Below, one piece after another: positions 1-12,939 of a stretch of DNA of 64,000 nucleotides. The translations under genes were made by a program, and so were the position numbers. The first letter of the stretch is position 1, and each line of letters begins with the position of its first letter. The stretch lies in assembly GCA_947034885.2 (NCBI GenBank), contig OX344752.2, positions 14,632,001 through 14,696,000 on the forward strand, given 5' to 3'. This DNA comes from Thuidium tamariscinum (taxonomy: Eukaryota > Streptophyta > Bryopsida > Hypnales > Thuidiaceae). The notes beneath the pieces were generated by a model. It saw only the letters and a program-made list of their open reading frames with translations, had not been told where the DNA came from and searched no databases.

Positions 1-1754
1 AAAGGGGTTAAGGTGAAGCCACCCATAAGAGATCAAATAAGTAATTCTAAGGTAGAGGGCTCGAAAACAGTTCGGGCATTAAGAACCGCCCCTATAACTG
101 GTTGTAGAATGGACATGATGCAGTTTATAAATTGACCTCACGAGTCATTGAATGAAGTGAAGGAAAAAGCATTCTTTGTCGCAAGAGCCAATCATTGTCT
201 TTGCTTTCCCCATTTTTCTTTAGAATTGCAACTGAACAGTATATGAAGGACCTAGGAACATAAATAGGGACCTAGGACACATCTCCTTTGAAAATTCATA
301 AGTAATTCAATAATGTTTCAAAAAATATGAAACCACTTGGGCTAGATTTTCCATCAATTTTTCTTGGTCTGAAAAATGAGCTAAAAATGTTCCCATCTAA
401 AGAAATACTGTAAAAATGCGAACCAGCCCTTACATGAGCGGTTTCTGAGCCTTCTACCATATTGTAGTGTAAGGCAAAGCAAAAATTTTCAGAAGTGAAA
501 TGGAAGAAATGACAGGGATTGCAAAAAAATTGGTAATTTTGTCACTTGAATTGAAATTACTATGAATTTTAAAGGCAAAAAGTGCTTATGACACATAGCC
601 AATCTCTAAAGTCTACTAACTCTAATCATTTAAGAACTACTTTCATACTCATTGCTTTCTATTTTCTTGCTCACTACTTTGAGACATGTGTCATGAACTT
701 ATTAGTGCCAACCTTAAAAAGGAAGAAAAATACATTTGAACATTGGTTGGAAATGAATTAGTCTATACAGTAGATTGGCTATGGGGTCATAGTTGAGAAT
801 AAGTGGTCCTATCTTATAAGGCAAAGGAGCTCATTATAGGTAGGATGATTTGTTGGCATAGTTTAATTATTTTTTTAAATTGACATAAAGACAAAAGTGA
901 GGAATGGAGAGAACAATTGACAATATGGTTTTTTGACAAGGTATGAATTTGTTATGGATTTTTGAATTATGTTGTCCAATTGGCTCAAAAGAGTCTCTAG
1001 GTTACTTCAAAACCAACAACAAGTTTACCTTAGAATATTCATTTTATTTATGTAAACTATAAAGGAGTTATAATGTTTCCTAGTATGACCACAACATAAA
1101 GGCCTAAAAAAAGTCACTTCTTGTGATGAATTTTTGTTTAGAAGGTAGAAATTCTTGTTGCAATCACTAATCATTCCATCACCACGATCATCCACTAAGA
1201 CATTGATATCCACAACACTTACTACCATTTTTCAGTACATTGTGTAATAAGTGTCAATTTTCAAGGAAAACACACATGATTTCAATGTGGGGTACACATG
1301 GCTTAATTCCATTCATTGTTGAAATTTTTTCATAAATTTCATGAGTGGTACACATGTCATTTTCTCATTGGTTGAACAAATTTCACAAAAATTCTAAAAG
1401 GGGTGCAAGTGCCAACACATAATATTGAATGTTAAGATCTAGAAGCAAGGCACAAGAAAGGTACAAACAACCAAAATACACTAGATTTCAAAGCTAAGAC
1501 TATTCTATTCTATGTATAAAGATTGTGTAGCTATTGAAGAAATCACTATACCAAGTTTGTTGATTTCTAAAAAATGGAATTGAATGGTTGAAATATGAAA
1601 GCAAGAAGACAAAAATAATTCAAACACAAACTTCAAATGTATGCATTCTTATTGCTAATAGTAGTGCATCCAACACATTAACCTCTTCAAGAGTTTGAAA
1701 AAACAATATGCCAAACTTTGTCACTTCTCATTTGTCTCCACGTCCAAGACAATG
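1..1754. other. AT-rich spacer, no gene seen
   Basis: Only short AT-rich ORFs without protein-like character. The very start (positions 3-12) reads GGGGTTAAGG, the same end motif as the TTAACCC-ended elements elsewhere in the window, so an element may end here. Confidence 0.5.
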
Positions 1755-2046
1755 CATTAGAAGGGATTTGAGGCCTCCGGAAGATTATGAGTTCCCATAG
1801 CCTAAAAATGCAGAATCTACTATAGGAATGCAATTTCATAGGAATCCTATGTGGTTGAGCAATTGCCATGTCATAAATGTATTTATTTTTGAAAAAAATA
1901 AAACAAAATATGACTTTTTTCATATTTCAGAATCCAAAAGATTTTTTTTTTGGTTAATTGTTGGCTAACAATAGCCAACAGTTCTCCAACAGTTTCGGGA
2001 AGAGACCCTAAAACGGCCCTTGGGAGCCCTCAAATCCCTTCTAATG
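1755..2046. mobile_element. MITE, CATTAG family, copy 1
   Basis: The ends are inverted repeats of about 25 bp starting CATTAGAAGGGATTTGAGGC. The interior has no ORF of note and shares AT-rich segments with the copy at 7968-8244. I could not see a clear target-site duplication, so the superfamily is open. Confidence 0.7.
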
Positions 2047-2647
2047 GATTCCAATCATCAAACAATGAGAGAAACGAGAACTATAGATGTAATTCAAACA
2101 ACACAAAAACTATCAGCAAAGACCTTTGTCTAGTGAATAGATTGAAGCAAATTGTGAATACCTGGATACACACAAGGAGATTTTAGAACACGAAAACTCT
2201 TTCATTTTTATTCTGCTTAAACTTGCTTGAAGCTCTAATATGAGCTTTCGGTTCTTAATGGTAATTAATTAAACTTATTACCTCTAATTCATAAGTAATT
2301 TGAGCTTTCAGTAATTAGTTTCCAAACACCGTTAGGAACACATAGGTCCTCAAGAATTCTCAGGAATCTTGATTCTGCTTACAATTGGAAATGGGATAAT
2401 TCACTATAGAAAAACCAATCTCTCTAACAAACAAACAAGAACGACTTTTACCAAATAAGGACAAAACACCCATTCCCGCACCTGTTCCTTGTAGTGGACT
2501 GTAGATTCACCCAAATGCATCAGTAGACTTCCTTTAATGTGTTCACCACATATATGATTGTAATTTGTTGACACAACTCAAGGACACATAGGGAAATTTG
2601 GTTGGCAGAGTGCTGATTTTCGTAGGGTTCAATTTGGGGGGCACCTA

Positions 2648-2920
2648 AGGTAGGTACACCCAAAAGTGCCACGTTCCTAAAAGCGCCATCTACAACGTGC
2701 ATACATTTCTAAAATCAGTCATGTTCATAGACTATAGATGGCGCTTTCAGAAACAGACTTTGACCGTTATTAACTTTTGCATACGGTATCCAAATCCTAT
2801 GTTCTTTGATGCGTTGGAATGTGCTTTCACTTGCCAACAAGACTGTATGAAAATTTGAACAGCCTAATCATAGTAACTAGGTGCAGTATGAATAAGTGGT
2901 GCTTTTAGGTGTACCCACCT
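2648..2920. mobile_element. TA-flanked MITE, copy 1 (AGGTAGGTACACC ends)
   Basis: The inverted ends read AGGTAGGTACACCCAAAAG and, from the right, AGGTGGGTACACCTAAAAG. The element is flanked by TA on both sides (2646-2647 and 2921-2922). A second inverted pair inside, AGCGCCATCTAC against GTAGATGGCGCT, makes a nested hairpin. A full-length relative lies at 27902-28176. The TA duplication points to the Tc1/mariner group or another TA-targeting superfamily; no transposase is present. Confidence 0.85.
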
Positions 2921-2922
2921 TA

Positions 2923-3875
2923 TAGGATGGTTCCACAGGTCTAGGAAGCCAACACTTTGAAATTTGTAGAAATTACATACTATATCCGAATTTTCACTTG
3001 CTAATACTAGAAAAATATCATTTTTAGAAAATATTGGCTCCAACTATGCTGAATTCCTTATTTGGACGGTTTTGGGTGTTTCCACTGCAAATCATTCCAA
3101 ACACTGACCTAAATACAAATCTGAAACAAATTGTACCTAAGTCCAGGTTTGCACCTCTGACATCTTCAGCACTGCCGTCTGCAGAAATCTCACCCAGCCT
3201 ACTCCCGAACTCCCAAAGCCTAACTCTAACCCAAACTCGAGCATGTGGAGAACAACAACCATGCCAAAACTCAAACGCAAACAACTGAAACGAAGTGTGA
3301 ACCGCGGTGGTACAGATCGGCAGTTGACATTTTTACTTTCGACGGCACTACATCAACGGCTTGTCACATTTTTTGAAGATGATCAAAGGTTCCAGGCCAC
3401 CTGTGGCTGGTCAGGTTGTATTCTAACCCTTTGCAATGAAATTCCGTTTCATTTGTTAAAAGAAAAAAAATGATAAAGGCCCATATTAACTGCCAACCAC
3501 GACATGTATATAAAATAAAATCGATGGTGGTGGAAGGGTTTTGATTTTCAAGAAGGAGATTGCACGGTCCACTTTTATTAGCGAAGGGGGATATTTTAGC
3601 TCAAGGCTGTTTTCACCACTTTTCAATACATTGTCACCACTAACTCAACCTAATATAGCTCAAATCTCATTTATTGGAAAAATCTATCATGAGTTGATGC
3701 AAGACTTTGCTAGGTTATTCCCTAAATATTTGTGATAGGTCTTTTGTGTGTCATGACTTGATTTACCTTAACTTATATCGTTCTTGTTCCAAGAGTTTGC
3801 CCTACATATCTTACTCTCTTCAAGTAACTTACCATTACAAAGATGGCATGAAGGGCTTCTTGCTCCAAAACAAAT
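2923..3875. other. Spacer with weak ORFs only
   Basis: Overlapping ORFs on both strands around 3024-3473 fall in a slightly GC-richer patch but show no recognisable domain. I do not call a gene. Confidence 0.4.
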
Positions 3876-4081
3876 CACTAGTAGAAACCCTTGTTTAATG
3901 TGACAAGGCCTAATTTTTCTTGACGGATTTTGCTAGGCATCAAAAATGTTTTTATGTCATCAAAAACGTTCAACACAACATCAATTTTGACATGAAAACA
4001 TAGGTTGTTACTTTTGATGCCTAGCAAAATCTGTCAAGAAAAATTAGGCCTTGTCACATTAAACAAGGGTTCCTACTAGTG
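3876..4081. mobile_element. CACTA-type foldback MITE with AAT target duplication
   Basis: Arms of about 70 bp pair almost perfectly, starting CACTAGTAGAAACCCTTG on the left and ending CTACTAGTG on the right. AAT (3873-3875 and 4082-4084) flanks both ends, the 3-bp duplication expected of CACTA elements. The interior is short and non-coding. A decayed relative lies near 17675-17820. Confidence 0.85.
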
Positions 4082-4084
4082 AAT

Positions 4085-6639
4085 AGAATACTGGATGGAG
4101 CTTCTTAGTGTGTATGTTTCTTGGTTTTTTTCCTTCACTTGAATAATTCCAAACATGTAGTTGTGGCTATCAATTTTGGTGAATTTTGCAAAATATTTTT
4201 ATCATACAGGAAGCTAGAATAGAATTTTCAATGGTTTAAATACCAGAAACTTCCAACGAGATTGCAAAAGAAGTCCATCTAAATAATCCTATTTTATCAT
4301 AATTGGCTTCCACTATATAACTAGGACAATGAATTTGTAGAAGTTTGAAGACCTTCATACATGTGACCCAAACAAAACAGTTGTTAAGAGCACCGCTAGG
4401 GGCTGCACATGCATGAGGGGCAGACAAGGACCACTTGCTGAGCCATCGAGGAAGTCCAAGCTTGGCCAAATAAATTTGTCCCACCTCAACTTGGTGAATG
4501 AGCATTAGGAACAAACTATTTCCAAATTCGAGGTGCCATATCATGGATTCTGATAAGAAAAATTCTTTAACAATTCTAAAACGCCTCAAAAGTAGGAATT
4601 AAATACAAAAAAAGCATACCAAACCTATCCAAATTCTCCCCATATGGCCTAGCCATCATCAAATTTGGTTGGGCCCAACCTTTCTTTTTGCTTTGCCATG
4701 CGTGTCAGGAGCAATTTATTTGGCCAGGCCTGACCAAATACCTTGTTTGCAACATCCATTAGAGGGGATTTTGAGGCAAGGGAGGGTCGTTTCAAGCTTG
4801 TTCTCCTCACTATTTCAAAAACAAATAAAAAACTTTCAACTGTTGTCAAGCCAGTAATTACAAAAAAAATTAATTTAAATTTTTTTAGAATTTGGGGGTC
4901 TTAAAATGTGAAAAAAAGTCCAAAAGAAAATGACATGGCTGGGTCTCAACTACGTTGCATTATTGCTACTATATAGCTCCCTCATTCTCCACAATTTGGA
5001 AACTCAAAGTTTTGTTTTGGCCTCGATCTCTCCTAATGTCTTATATCGCATGGGGATGTTCTTAGAGAGGGGTTCCATAAATTGCCCATCTAAGAGTTGA
5101 AATTGAATGTTGGGGAGGTGAAATTTCTTAAATTATTTTTCAGTGAATTTTCTTTAAAAGAGAAATGGAATTGGCATCTAAAACAAGTTGTTTCATATTT
5201 TTTGGAGCTTTGTGGTATCTCTAATGAAGTCAAAATGGCATAGGCCCTAAAACTGCCTATCACCTCAAGTGTACATTGTTTGCATATTCCTCTAAAGATT
5301 GAAAAGAAACATGTACAAGAAGTGCACATTTAGGAGGGTAGGTGGTTTTCGAGCCTGATTGGTTTTTGAGCCTCTTTCCTTAATCCATACTTCATTGTAT
5401 TTTGTGGGTGACAATATGTTGAGTTTAGAACTTTACTTTCTTCTTTTAACATACATTTGTTTTAATTTGGAACTCTTAGTAAAATCCATTCGAGGGGGAA
5501 AATTTACTAAATAAACACCTAGAAGTAATATACTCTCAAAGGCAAGAAAGAGGAACAACAATGGTATAACCATGAGGTTCTATTTTAAGTAAACAATGAT
5601 ATTAGTTTTATTGCTAGAAAATATTAAAGAGAGGAAAAATTATACAAAATTATTCAAACAAAATAAATAGTAGACTCAACCATATTTGCCTAGATAACCT
5701 TCCTTGGCCAACTAGGGGGCCACCTCTACAACCCCCTTTGTCGAAGGAGGGGTTTACTTAGGCAACCTCCTTCCTTGACCAAACAGGGGGCTGGCCCTCT
5801 TCTTGAGTAATATTTGTTCATGTCATTGTGGTGCAATGTGAATAGGGTTAATTATAGATAAGATTTAGAAACAAAGATCCAAATCCATAGACAATGAACT
5901 ATGGTTTTTGTCCAAAAGGACAGAGCCAATAAACAACCAAAGGTAGGAGTGGAAACAAACTGGGAGGGAACTCAAACATTTGAAGGCAGGGGGAGTGCCA
6001 AAGACAAGTGAGCAGGACCAAAGAAGGAAACAAAGACACTAGTAGGCCCACACACATGAGGCCAACGGAGGGTGTACAACATCAAATATGAAGGCGCGGA
6101 AGTGTAGGTTAGCTTAATCCAACCCTCATGGCACAAAGCTCACCGAATGTGGGGTCTGAGCCCTCACCATTTGTTTATCCCACAATTTTACCCACAGGGC
6201 GAACCGAGGAGAGCCAAAAGCAAGCCTGTCGATTCGCGAATGGCACCACGCCTCTCTCCTTTGTCTCTCTCCGCAGTTGTAGGAGGTGATTTCCAAGTTT
6301 GTTTTTACAAGCGCCGTAGGAGAAAGGGCTGGAGCATTGGCTGGAGTCGAGTTGGAGCTTGTGGGGTGGGGCCCCCCTTAGGCCGTGGGAGATCAAACGG
6401 AGACCTCACAGAGCTTCATGTGCATAGGCCTAGTGAGGGCAGGGAGGACAAAAGTCAGGAACAAGAGCACTGAAAGTTTGGATTGGGAGCAAACAACCAA
6501 ATGATTCCTCATCTAGGACCCTATAGAATGTATTGAATTCTGATTGATTTGGAACTTTTAACTTATAGATTGATATATAACTATAGATTGATTCGGAATT
6601 GTAAACCATAGATGATGTGGAGACCATTTTCTAGTTGAT
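4085..6639. other. Intergenic, mixed AT-rich and GC-richer patches
   Basis: No gene recognised. A GC-richer stretch at about 5940-6480 has overlapping ORFs on both strands (for example a 108-codon Arg-rich plus-strand frame) without domain features. C- and G-rich inverted words (GGGGG/CCCCC) occur around 5700-5800. Confidence 0.4.
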
Positions 6640-7320
6640 GAAAGAGAGAGAATCTCTTTGTGTAGGACAAAAATGCAACTATTCATTTTTGGAATTAGAA
6701 GTGGAAAGGGAAGATCTTCTACAGAGCTTTGACTTCAAACAAATCTTTTTGGATTTTTTGAACCAATGATTCCCACGGTATCAAAATTCATGATTTCCAC
6801 ACTCACCGGCTTGTCGTTTAAGGGTTAAGTTAACTTATGTTGGGAGTGGTTGGTGTCATTGTAATGAACTAGAGGTCCAGTACTTTCCGTTCCATCTCGA
6901 TCGTCCAGCTTGCATAGTTACGGAGGTTAATATCGTTGGTAGGGGGATTGGAGTAAGTTCCTGGAGAATCAGGACAGTATGACAATCTTCACGTTCCATC
7001 AGTACGAACTGGCTTGTCCACCTTGCGTGAATCAGCAGCAGGAGCAGCTTCAGATGTGAAGGGCGGACTTCAAGGCCAGTGGGCTTTGCTTAACCCTTGA
7101 AGGAGGGACCCGGGGCCGCTGAAACCATGCATTTTGATACCGTGTGACATCACCTACTTTGAAAAAGCCAAATATATGCATTGGAAGTCAAAGTATTGTA
7201 GAAGATCTTCCTTTTCCACCCCCAATACCGAGGATGAAAAGTTGCATTTCTGTCTTGGAAGGAATGATTCTTTGTCATTCAATGGACGCCAAACGTGTGC
7301 AGCATTGTACAGGGTTAAAC
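6640..7320. repeat. Large inverted repeat: ~190-bp arms around a ~295-bp GC-richer loop
   Basis: The left arm (about 6640-6830) is a diverged reverse complement of the right arm (about 7125-7320); both contain AGATCTTC/GAAGATCT, TTGACTTC/GAAGTCAA and a GATACCGTG/CACGGTATC word. Single-arm relatives occur at 39217-39415 and 54240-54420. The loop is GC-richer and unrelated to the arms. Best read as a foldback element that captured or retained unique sequence. Confidence 0.65.
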
Positions 7321-7363
7321 TTTGAAAATACATCTGGTTCTTGAATTCACTACTAACACACAC

Positions 7364-7529
7364 TATTGTAAATTACCCCCTTGCTTATCATTCTTTGAAA
7401 TAGCAACAAAGTATGGGGTGAGTGAGAAATCACAAAGGACAAAATATATTGTAAATTACCCCCCTCGCTTATCATTCTTTGAAATAGCAACAAAGTATGG
7501 GGTGAGTGAGAAATCACAAAGGACAAAAT
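7364..7529 (+). repeat. 83-bp tandem duplication
   Basis: Two adjacent, nearly identical 83-bp units (7364-7446 and 7447-7529), each beginning TATTGTAAATTACCCCC and containing AAATAGCAACAAAGTATGGG. The near identity marks a recent slippage or unequal exchange. It keeps an ORF open on both strands, but the peptides are not recognisable. Confidence 0.9.
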
Positions 7530-7967
7530 GTAGGGTCGAATTCTCAACTAACAACATTTCATTTTCAGTGAGAAGCGACACAAGTGTACAGGTATGAAAA
7601 ACAACCTAGTGATAGGAATAGAACCTTGTGTTGCTTTTGTATAGTGCCTTGTAGAAAGCAAGGTAATTTGGATTTGGATTAGTATTCTAAAGAATGTCAT
7701 GATGCCTTGTATTCTCAAAAATGATTAGCTACATTCAACAAAGGCTTATGGTTTTAGCATGTTCATGTTTATGAAAAAACTTTGTAGAAGTTACGTGACT
7801 TTCTAGAGGGCATTGTGCACAACTCTTCAACTCTTCTAAAATTACCTCTACCATATTGAGTTATCCCTTTTAGGTAGGTATCTCCCAAACCACCATTTTT
7901 GGCTATTGTACCTAGTTCTTGTTATTAGACTTGGTCAAATTCTCATTTTTTTTTTGTTGGCAAGGGA

Positions 7968-8244
7968 CATTAGATGAAATTTGAGGCCTTGGGAGGGTAG
8001 TGGGTTCCCAAATTGCAAGAACACAAAAATTTCCATAGGAACACATAAACTATTGTGGGAACCCATAATTATAGGAATCTGACATGGGTGAGACCATGCC
8101 ATGTCATCAATTAAAATTTTTTTTTTTTACATTTCAGAAACCATTTTTTTTGTAATTGCTGGTGTAACAATAACCAACAATTTAGGAACTGTTTCAAGAA
8201 CAAACTTGAAATAGCCCTCCTAAGGCGTCAAATTTCATGTAATG
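7968..8244. mobile_element. MITE, CATTAG family, copy 2
   Basis: The left end CATTAGATGAAATTTGAGGC is matched by the right end read inversely, CATTACATGAAATTTGACGC. The interior resembles copy 1 at 1755-2046 (AT-rich core with CCATGTCAT and ACAATAACCAACA words). Confidence 0.75.
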
Positions 8245-11200
8245 AAAGACATTCTACTACTCTAAAGAATGCAATATTCGAATAGTGTAAGCAAAAGTTT
8301 TGCTAGGTTGAAGTTTTTTTTGGTAGATGTTTTAAAATTGTTTCTTCAATATACATACATGTTGATTTTAGAGAATGATGTACACAAGAGTGATGATGGC
8401 ATTTTTAGATAGTGTGTGCTTTTGGAATGTACACACCTTAAACAATGCATGTGAAACAACTTTACTACTTATAGTATTTGTGCAAAAAAGCATTCAAATT
8501 TTTGTGGATTAAAATAATATTGGATTGAAGCAATTTTATCAAAATTTCATTTTGTTGGTGACAATGACTTTATACCATACCCATACTAATAAGATAAATA
8601 ACGTTGATTCCCTTTGGAATCAAAGTATACAAAGAATGTGTTCATTCATGGTCTCATGTCAAAGCCCATAAAGCAAAGGTGAATGATTTAGGAATTATGT
8701 TTTGCTATTATAGGGTAGATTTTCTTCTATCTAAAAAAAATGTAGGCATATTTATTAGTGGAGTTGCATGTAATTCAATGACTTGGATGATGAGAGATTG
8801 TTTAGCTATAAAGTTATAGAGGTGATGTAGAGATTTCTTTTTCTCAATTAATTGAGGTTTTGTTGTCTAAATTCATTAGTGTGATGATATCTAAGGCACT
8901 TGTCCTATGGTTTAGTGTTGTAGTTGTTTTTAGAGGTGAAAGGATTGTTGGCAGTTGTTCTAGACATATAAAGGATTCAATTGTTGGTGGAATGAAGTGT
9001 TAAAATCTTGAGGTTGATGTGACACTAAAAACATAAATTAGTGCATTTTGAAAAGGAGGTTTGGAGTATGCAAGGGAAAACCAAGATACTTTGTCAAGGC
9101 TTGGTTTCAAAAGCTTATATGTTGGACAAAATAATATTACCATTTTGTTAGTTTTATTAGATATGACATTTTCTATTCAATTTAAAATGCATTATATAAT
9201 CTATTTATGGATTTTTAGAAAATATCTATATTTTTTATATTTCAAATGTCTTTTGAATCCTAAATGTATATTGTATAATTGATATTTTTTGAATTATTAA
9301 AATTGTACATGATGAAGCCTATTTAAAATACCTAATGAATTTGAGGATTCCCAAATTGTGAATCTGTATTATAAGATGAAATTTAGAATAATAATTTAAT
9401 GATGACTCTCAAACAATAGTTGTGAAATATGATCCATAGATCAGTTATACAGTTAGATCAACTAATAAATAAACCAATATTTTCAATAATATTTGAGGCC
9501 AAAAATTTATAATTCCTTCTAAAATTTATAGCGTATTTAATATTCAAAATTTTTATGAGATTTTTTCCTTCTAGGTCAAAATGTTAAGTTCTAATTCTAG
9601 TGATTTTTGAAGGGTTTAATTTACATTTTTGAATCTAGATTCATTGATGCTGTTTGAAGTGTTGAATAAATTATTAGTAAAGTAAAATCTTCAAAATCTA
9701 TATTGTACAAATATTTAAAACATAATACATTAATCATTTTTAAAATGATGAATTCAAAAATACATTTTGATACAATTTGAATGTGTTTGCATCCAATTAA
9801 ATACATTTTATTGTTGTTCAAAACTAATGCTTGATCTTTTGAGGGCTAAAGCTTGAATGTACATCTCTAAAGTATTCTTCCACAAATCCATAAGAATTTT
9901 TTCAATTAAATGTTTTTAAAAATAATTATTAAAATGTAAAATTTAACCACTAAGTTCTAAATGTCTCAAGAATTTTTTGAGCTTTTTAGATTGAGTTCTA
10001 AAAGTGTGTTTTAGATTTGAAGCTTAAAATGGATGTAGAAAGTGTCCTTGTCATTAAAATGCTCAAATTAAGAGATTTAATAAGATTTTACTTAATTTCA
10101 AATTTTATGGGCCTCCAATTGTAGTATTTTAGAAATTCAAGGGATAAAGAAGCTCAACCAACTATATCTTGATTGCTACAAGATTTTGAGTAGATTTTTT
10201 AAATTTCTTATGTATATATAACTAGATTATATTTCTTGCATTTGATATATTTTACAATGAGCTTGTTATTGTCAATATAAAAAATCCAATGAAAGTATAT
10301 AATATTTGATTATCTAATATTATTTCTAAGAGTGAATGGACAAGCATTTCTTTTTCACTCAAACCACCTAGAGGTGCAATTTCAGCCAACTATAAAAATT
10401 TCAACAATAAAAAATGATTATTTTTTAAATGGATTCTAGGGCAATCATGCATCAAAATTCAATTGTAATAGAGTTACAAAATCTAACTACTAGTATACAA
10501 CTATAGAAGACCTTGGTGTTTTAACCCATCTAATTGCAATAAATAAAATAATTGTAATAGTTCTTTAACATCTTTATAATATTGATTTTCAATATATTAG
10601 TGTACTAGCTTGATTAGATGTTTGAGGGAAAATAATTCTTCTATAGAAGATCGTCTTATCATAAATAGGTTATAAAACAATAGGTTATGAGTAAATGATT
10701 GCAATTTGTATTCATTATTTAAATGAGACTTTGAAATTTCATATCTTGTTTTTACGACATTCAAATGGTACATATTTTTAGTGAATTGTAATTGTTTCAA
10801 AGAGTGAAAAATACTAAAGGCCATGATAAACAATTAACAAGCTCCTCAAAATTCAACCTTCATTGGTTGTTTAGCTAATTCAAAGAAGGAATGCATAGTA
10901 AAAGGTTCAAAGTTTTTATTTGAAGAAAAGGTTAAAATAAAAAAGAAGAACCTTTAAGAATCAACAATTTTTGGCATTTTAACTTTATTGTGTCTCTAAT
11001 TTTACTTTTAAGCCATGATTTGCAACACTACCAATAATGAATTACCTTATTTTTCTAATGATATCAAACACATTAATGATAAAGAAAAGCACAAATTAGC
11101 GCATAGCATAGTGAACCAATGAAAAAAAATTGCTTAATTATGAAACTACAAGATATTAAATTTTTCCCTTAATTCAAAGAAAATTGTAATGTTAAAAAAA

Positions 11201-11267
11201 ACTCTCCAAATACTCAACTGAAAAACTTGCTTATTGGAGAAACACCTTCCAAGTTCCAACTCAGTGA
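8245..11267. other. Very AT-rich spacer
   Basis: Only short AT-driven ORFs, such as 8604-8819 and 9061-9282, without conserved features. No gene or element is called. Confidence 0.45.
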
Positions 11268-12167
11268 TTAACCCTGAAACGCCGGGCCTATGACCATTGG
11301 TTTCAGGCCGCACTCTCTATCGTTCAGTAGCCCATAGAAGGACTGCCTTTCTCTTAGTGAAGTCCCCATCACCTAATTTCATCTGACATTCCTTGAAGTT
11401 TGCAACTTTAGTTACTGAATGGTGTGGAATATCCCACACCATTTCATCCGTTGTGAGGCAATGTGACAGGCTGCTAGTGAATGTTATGTCAGTTTATTGC
11501 CATTTTGTAATCAGATGCATATGAAAAATTTTATTTTTATTTTTCAGGGATGAAACTGCATGTCTTCTGTACTTCACAGAAATTTCAGATTTTTTTAAGG
11601 AAAATTGTATTTCCTGAAATTTTTTGAAGTAAAAATGAAGAAAAAATCATATCAAATAGAAAATAATCTCAAAAAATCTGAAAATTTCACCATGTGCAAA
11701 AATTACAATGAAAATCATTATGGTGTAAACTAATTTACCGTGTCCATCTATAATTAGAATGTAATGGACATTAAAAATACAGCCAAAGTGCAAACTGCAA
11801 TAAATTATTCATTTTTACAAATTTTTATAAAATTTCAATTGGAGTAGAAACTCAAGTAGAGAACCTTCATTTCATTAGTTGGGCTCAAACTCAGAAAATG
11901 TCATTTTCAAGGAGAAATTTCAAATTTTGTCAATTTCTCAAAATACACTAAAATGGCAAATTTTGTCATCTGTTTTCTCTAGTTAGTTCTCAACTACATA
12001 AAAACAAACATTAGTTAGACTAAAAACTCAATTGAAGACTCTTTACAACTCAACATGAAAGGTCACTAAAATAAAATGAAGGAAAAAAACTACTGTTCAT
12101 GTCCTATTGGGCCCCTCTGCAGCCTGCCGAACGCCAAAAATTGGCGCCGGCGGCGCTTAGGGGTTAA
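11268..12167. mobile_element. TTAACCC-ended element, family A copy 1 (~900 bp)
   Basis: The element starts GATTAACCCTGAAACGCC and ends GGCGCTTAGGGGTTAATC, so both ends carry TTAA next to a C/G run. The interior is a reverse-complement relative of 26166-26858: shared words include GGAGAAATTTCAAATTT, AATACACTAAAATGGCAAA and GAAAATGTCATTTTCAAGG. No transposase ORF. If TTAA is a target duplication, a piggyBac- or Kolobok-like mover is possible. Confidence 0.65.
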
Positions 12168-12369
12168 TCATATTCATAAGACCACAAAAATAGTGTCACC
12201 TGGAAATTTCAACTTCGAAATTGATAACTAATTCAATAAGAGTCCAAAAATTATGAATCCCAATGATTTGGAACTGGGATTTTGAGGAAAATTTGCATGG
12301 ATTTTAAAGGAAACTGCTAAAAAGGCGTTCAACCCTGCTGAACACCCCACCGCCTCACCTTTGTCCAAT

Positions 12370-12939
12370 TCAAAAGCTTTTGAAATTTTTGCCGGCTGCG
12401 CCATCACATTTGGCCTCATGGAATCCAGAGTTGTGCTCCGCGTTTTTCTCGCACTCGCGTGCTGCTCTACTTGCTGCACAATGTTCATTCTCGTGCACCC
12501 AAGTATCCCCCGGCTCCATCTTCAGTCGAGGATCAGGAAGGATTTGATCGTCATTGAAAAGCTCCTCCACTTCTTCCCTCAACAACGCCAGGTACTGTTT
12601 CTCCATGTCCGCATCAATCACCACGCCGTGCTTGATCATACCCAACCGTGCCCCTTGCAAAATGCGCCACACATATCTGTCTAGGAAATGGGGAAACTCG
12701 TCGCCCATGCAGGACCTCGCTGCTGCCTCGAAGCTAAGGTCGCGGGAAGCCATGGTGTGCACCCTTCCGATGTAGTGGCCGAAGCACTCCCGGGGAGCTC
12801 GCAGCACCATGTTCTCCAGCCATTGTTGAATCTGGCCTTGTCGGTAGAGTTTCCGGTCTTCAGGTTTAATGTGCTTCAAGTCTGGCGGGAGCGTCGTGAG
12901 TGCACAGATGGGTTTGCACGGTCCCTTCGCCTCGTCCAT
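12370..12939 (-). CDS. Unrecognised 189-residue protein
   Basis: I do not recognise this protein. It is a continuous ORF in a locally GC-rich patch (clearly richer than the flanks) and its composition looks protein-like: helical, charged stretches, with a central part rich in Arg/Glu (QGQIQQWLENMVLRAPRECF, then FPHFLDRYVWRIL) and an acidic segment (LLREEVEELFNDD). It ends FKSF-stop. No signal peptide or membrane segment is visible. A pyrimidine-rich tract ending TTTGATAG lies directly before the ATG at 12939, so this may be a terminal exon rather than a whole gene. An overlapping minus-strand frame (12866-13054) also reads plausibly as protein up to the same point, which raises the possibility of a frameshifted or broken gene. 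It lies directly beside the TTAA-ended element at 11268-12167. Confidence 0.45.
   Translation of the reverse strand: MDEAKGPCKPICALTTLPPDLKHIKPEDRKLYRQGQIQQWLENMVLRAPRECFGHYIGRVHTMASRDLSFEAAARSCMGDEFPHFLDRYVWRILQGARLGMIKHGVVIDADMEKQYLALLREEVEELFNDDQILPDPRLKMEPGDTWVHENEHCAASRAARECEKNAEHNSGFHEAKCDGAAGKNFKSF

Noticed and set aside
3024..3473. Overlapping ORFs on both strands
   Set aside because: No recognisable protein features and no splice context.
6147..6473. 108-codon Arg-rich plus-strand ORF
   Set aside because: Overlapping ORFs on both strands, low-complexity basic composition and no domain; probably GC-rich chance ORF.
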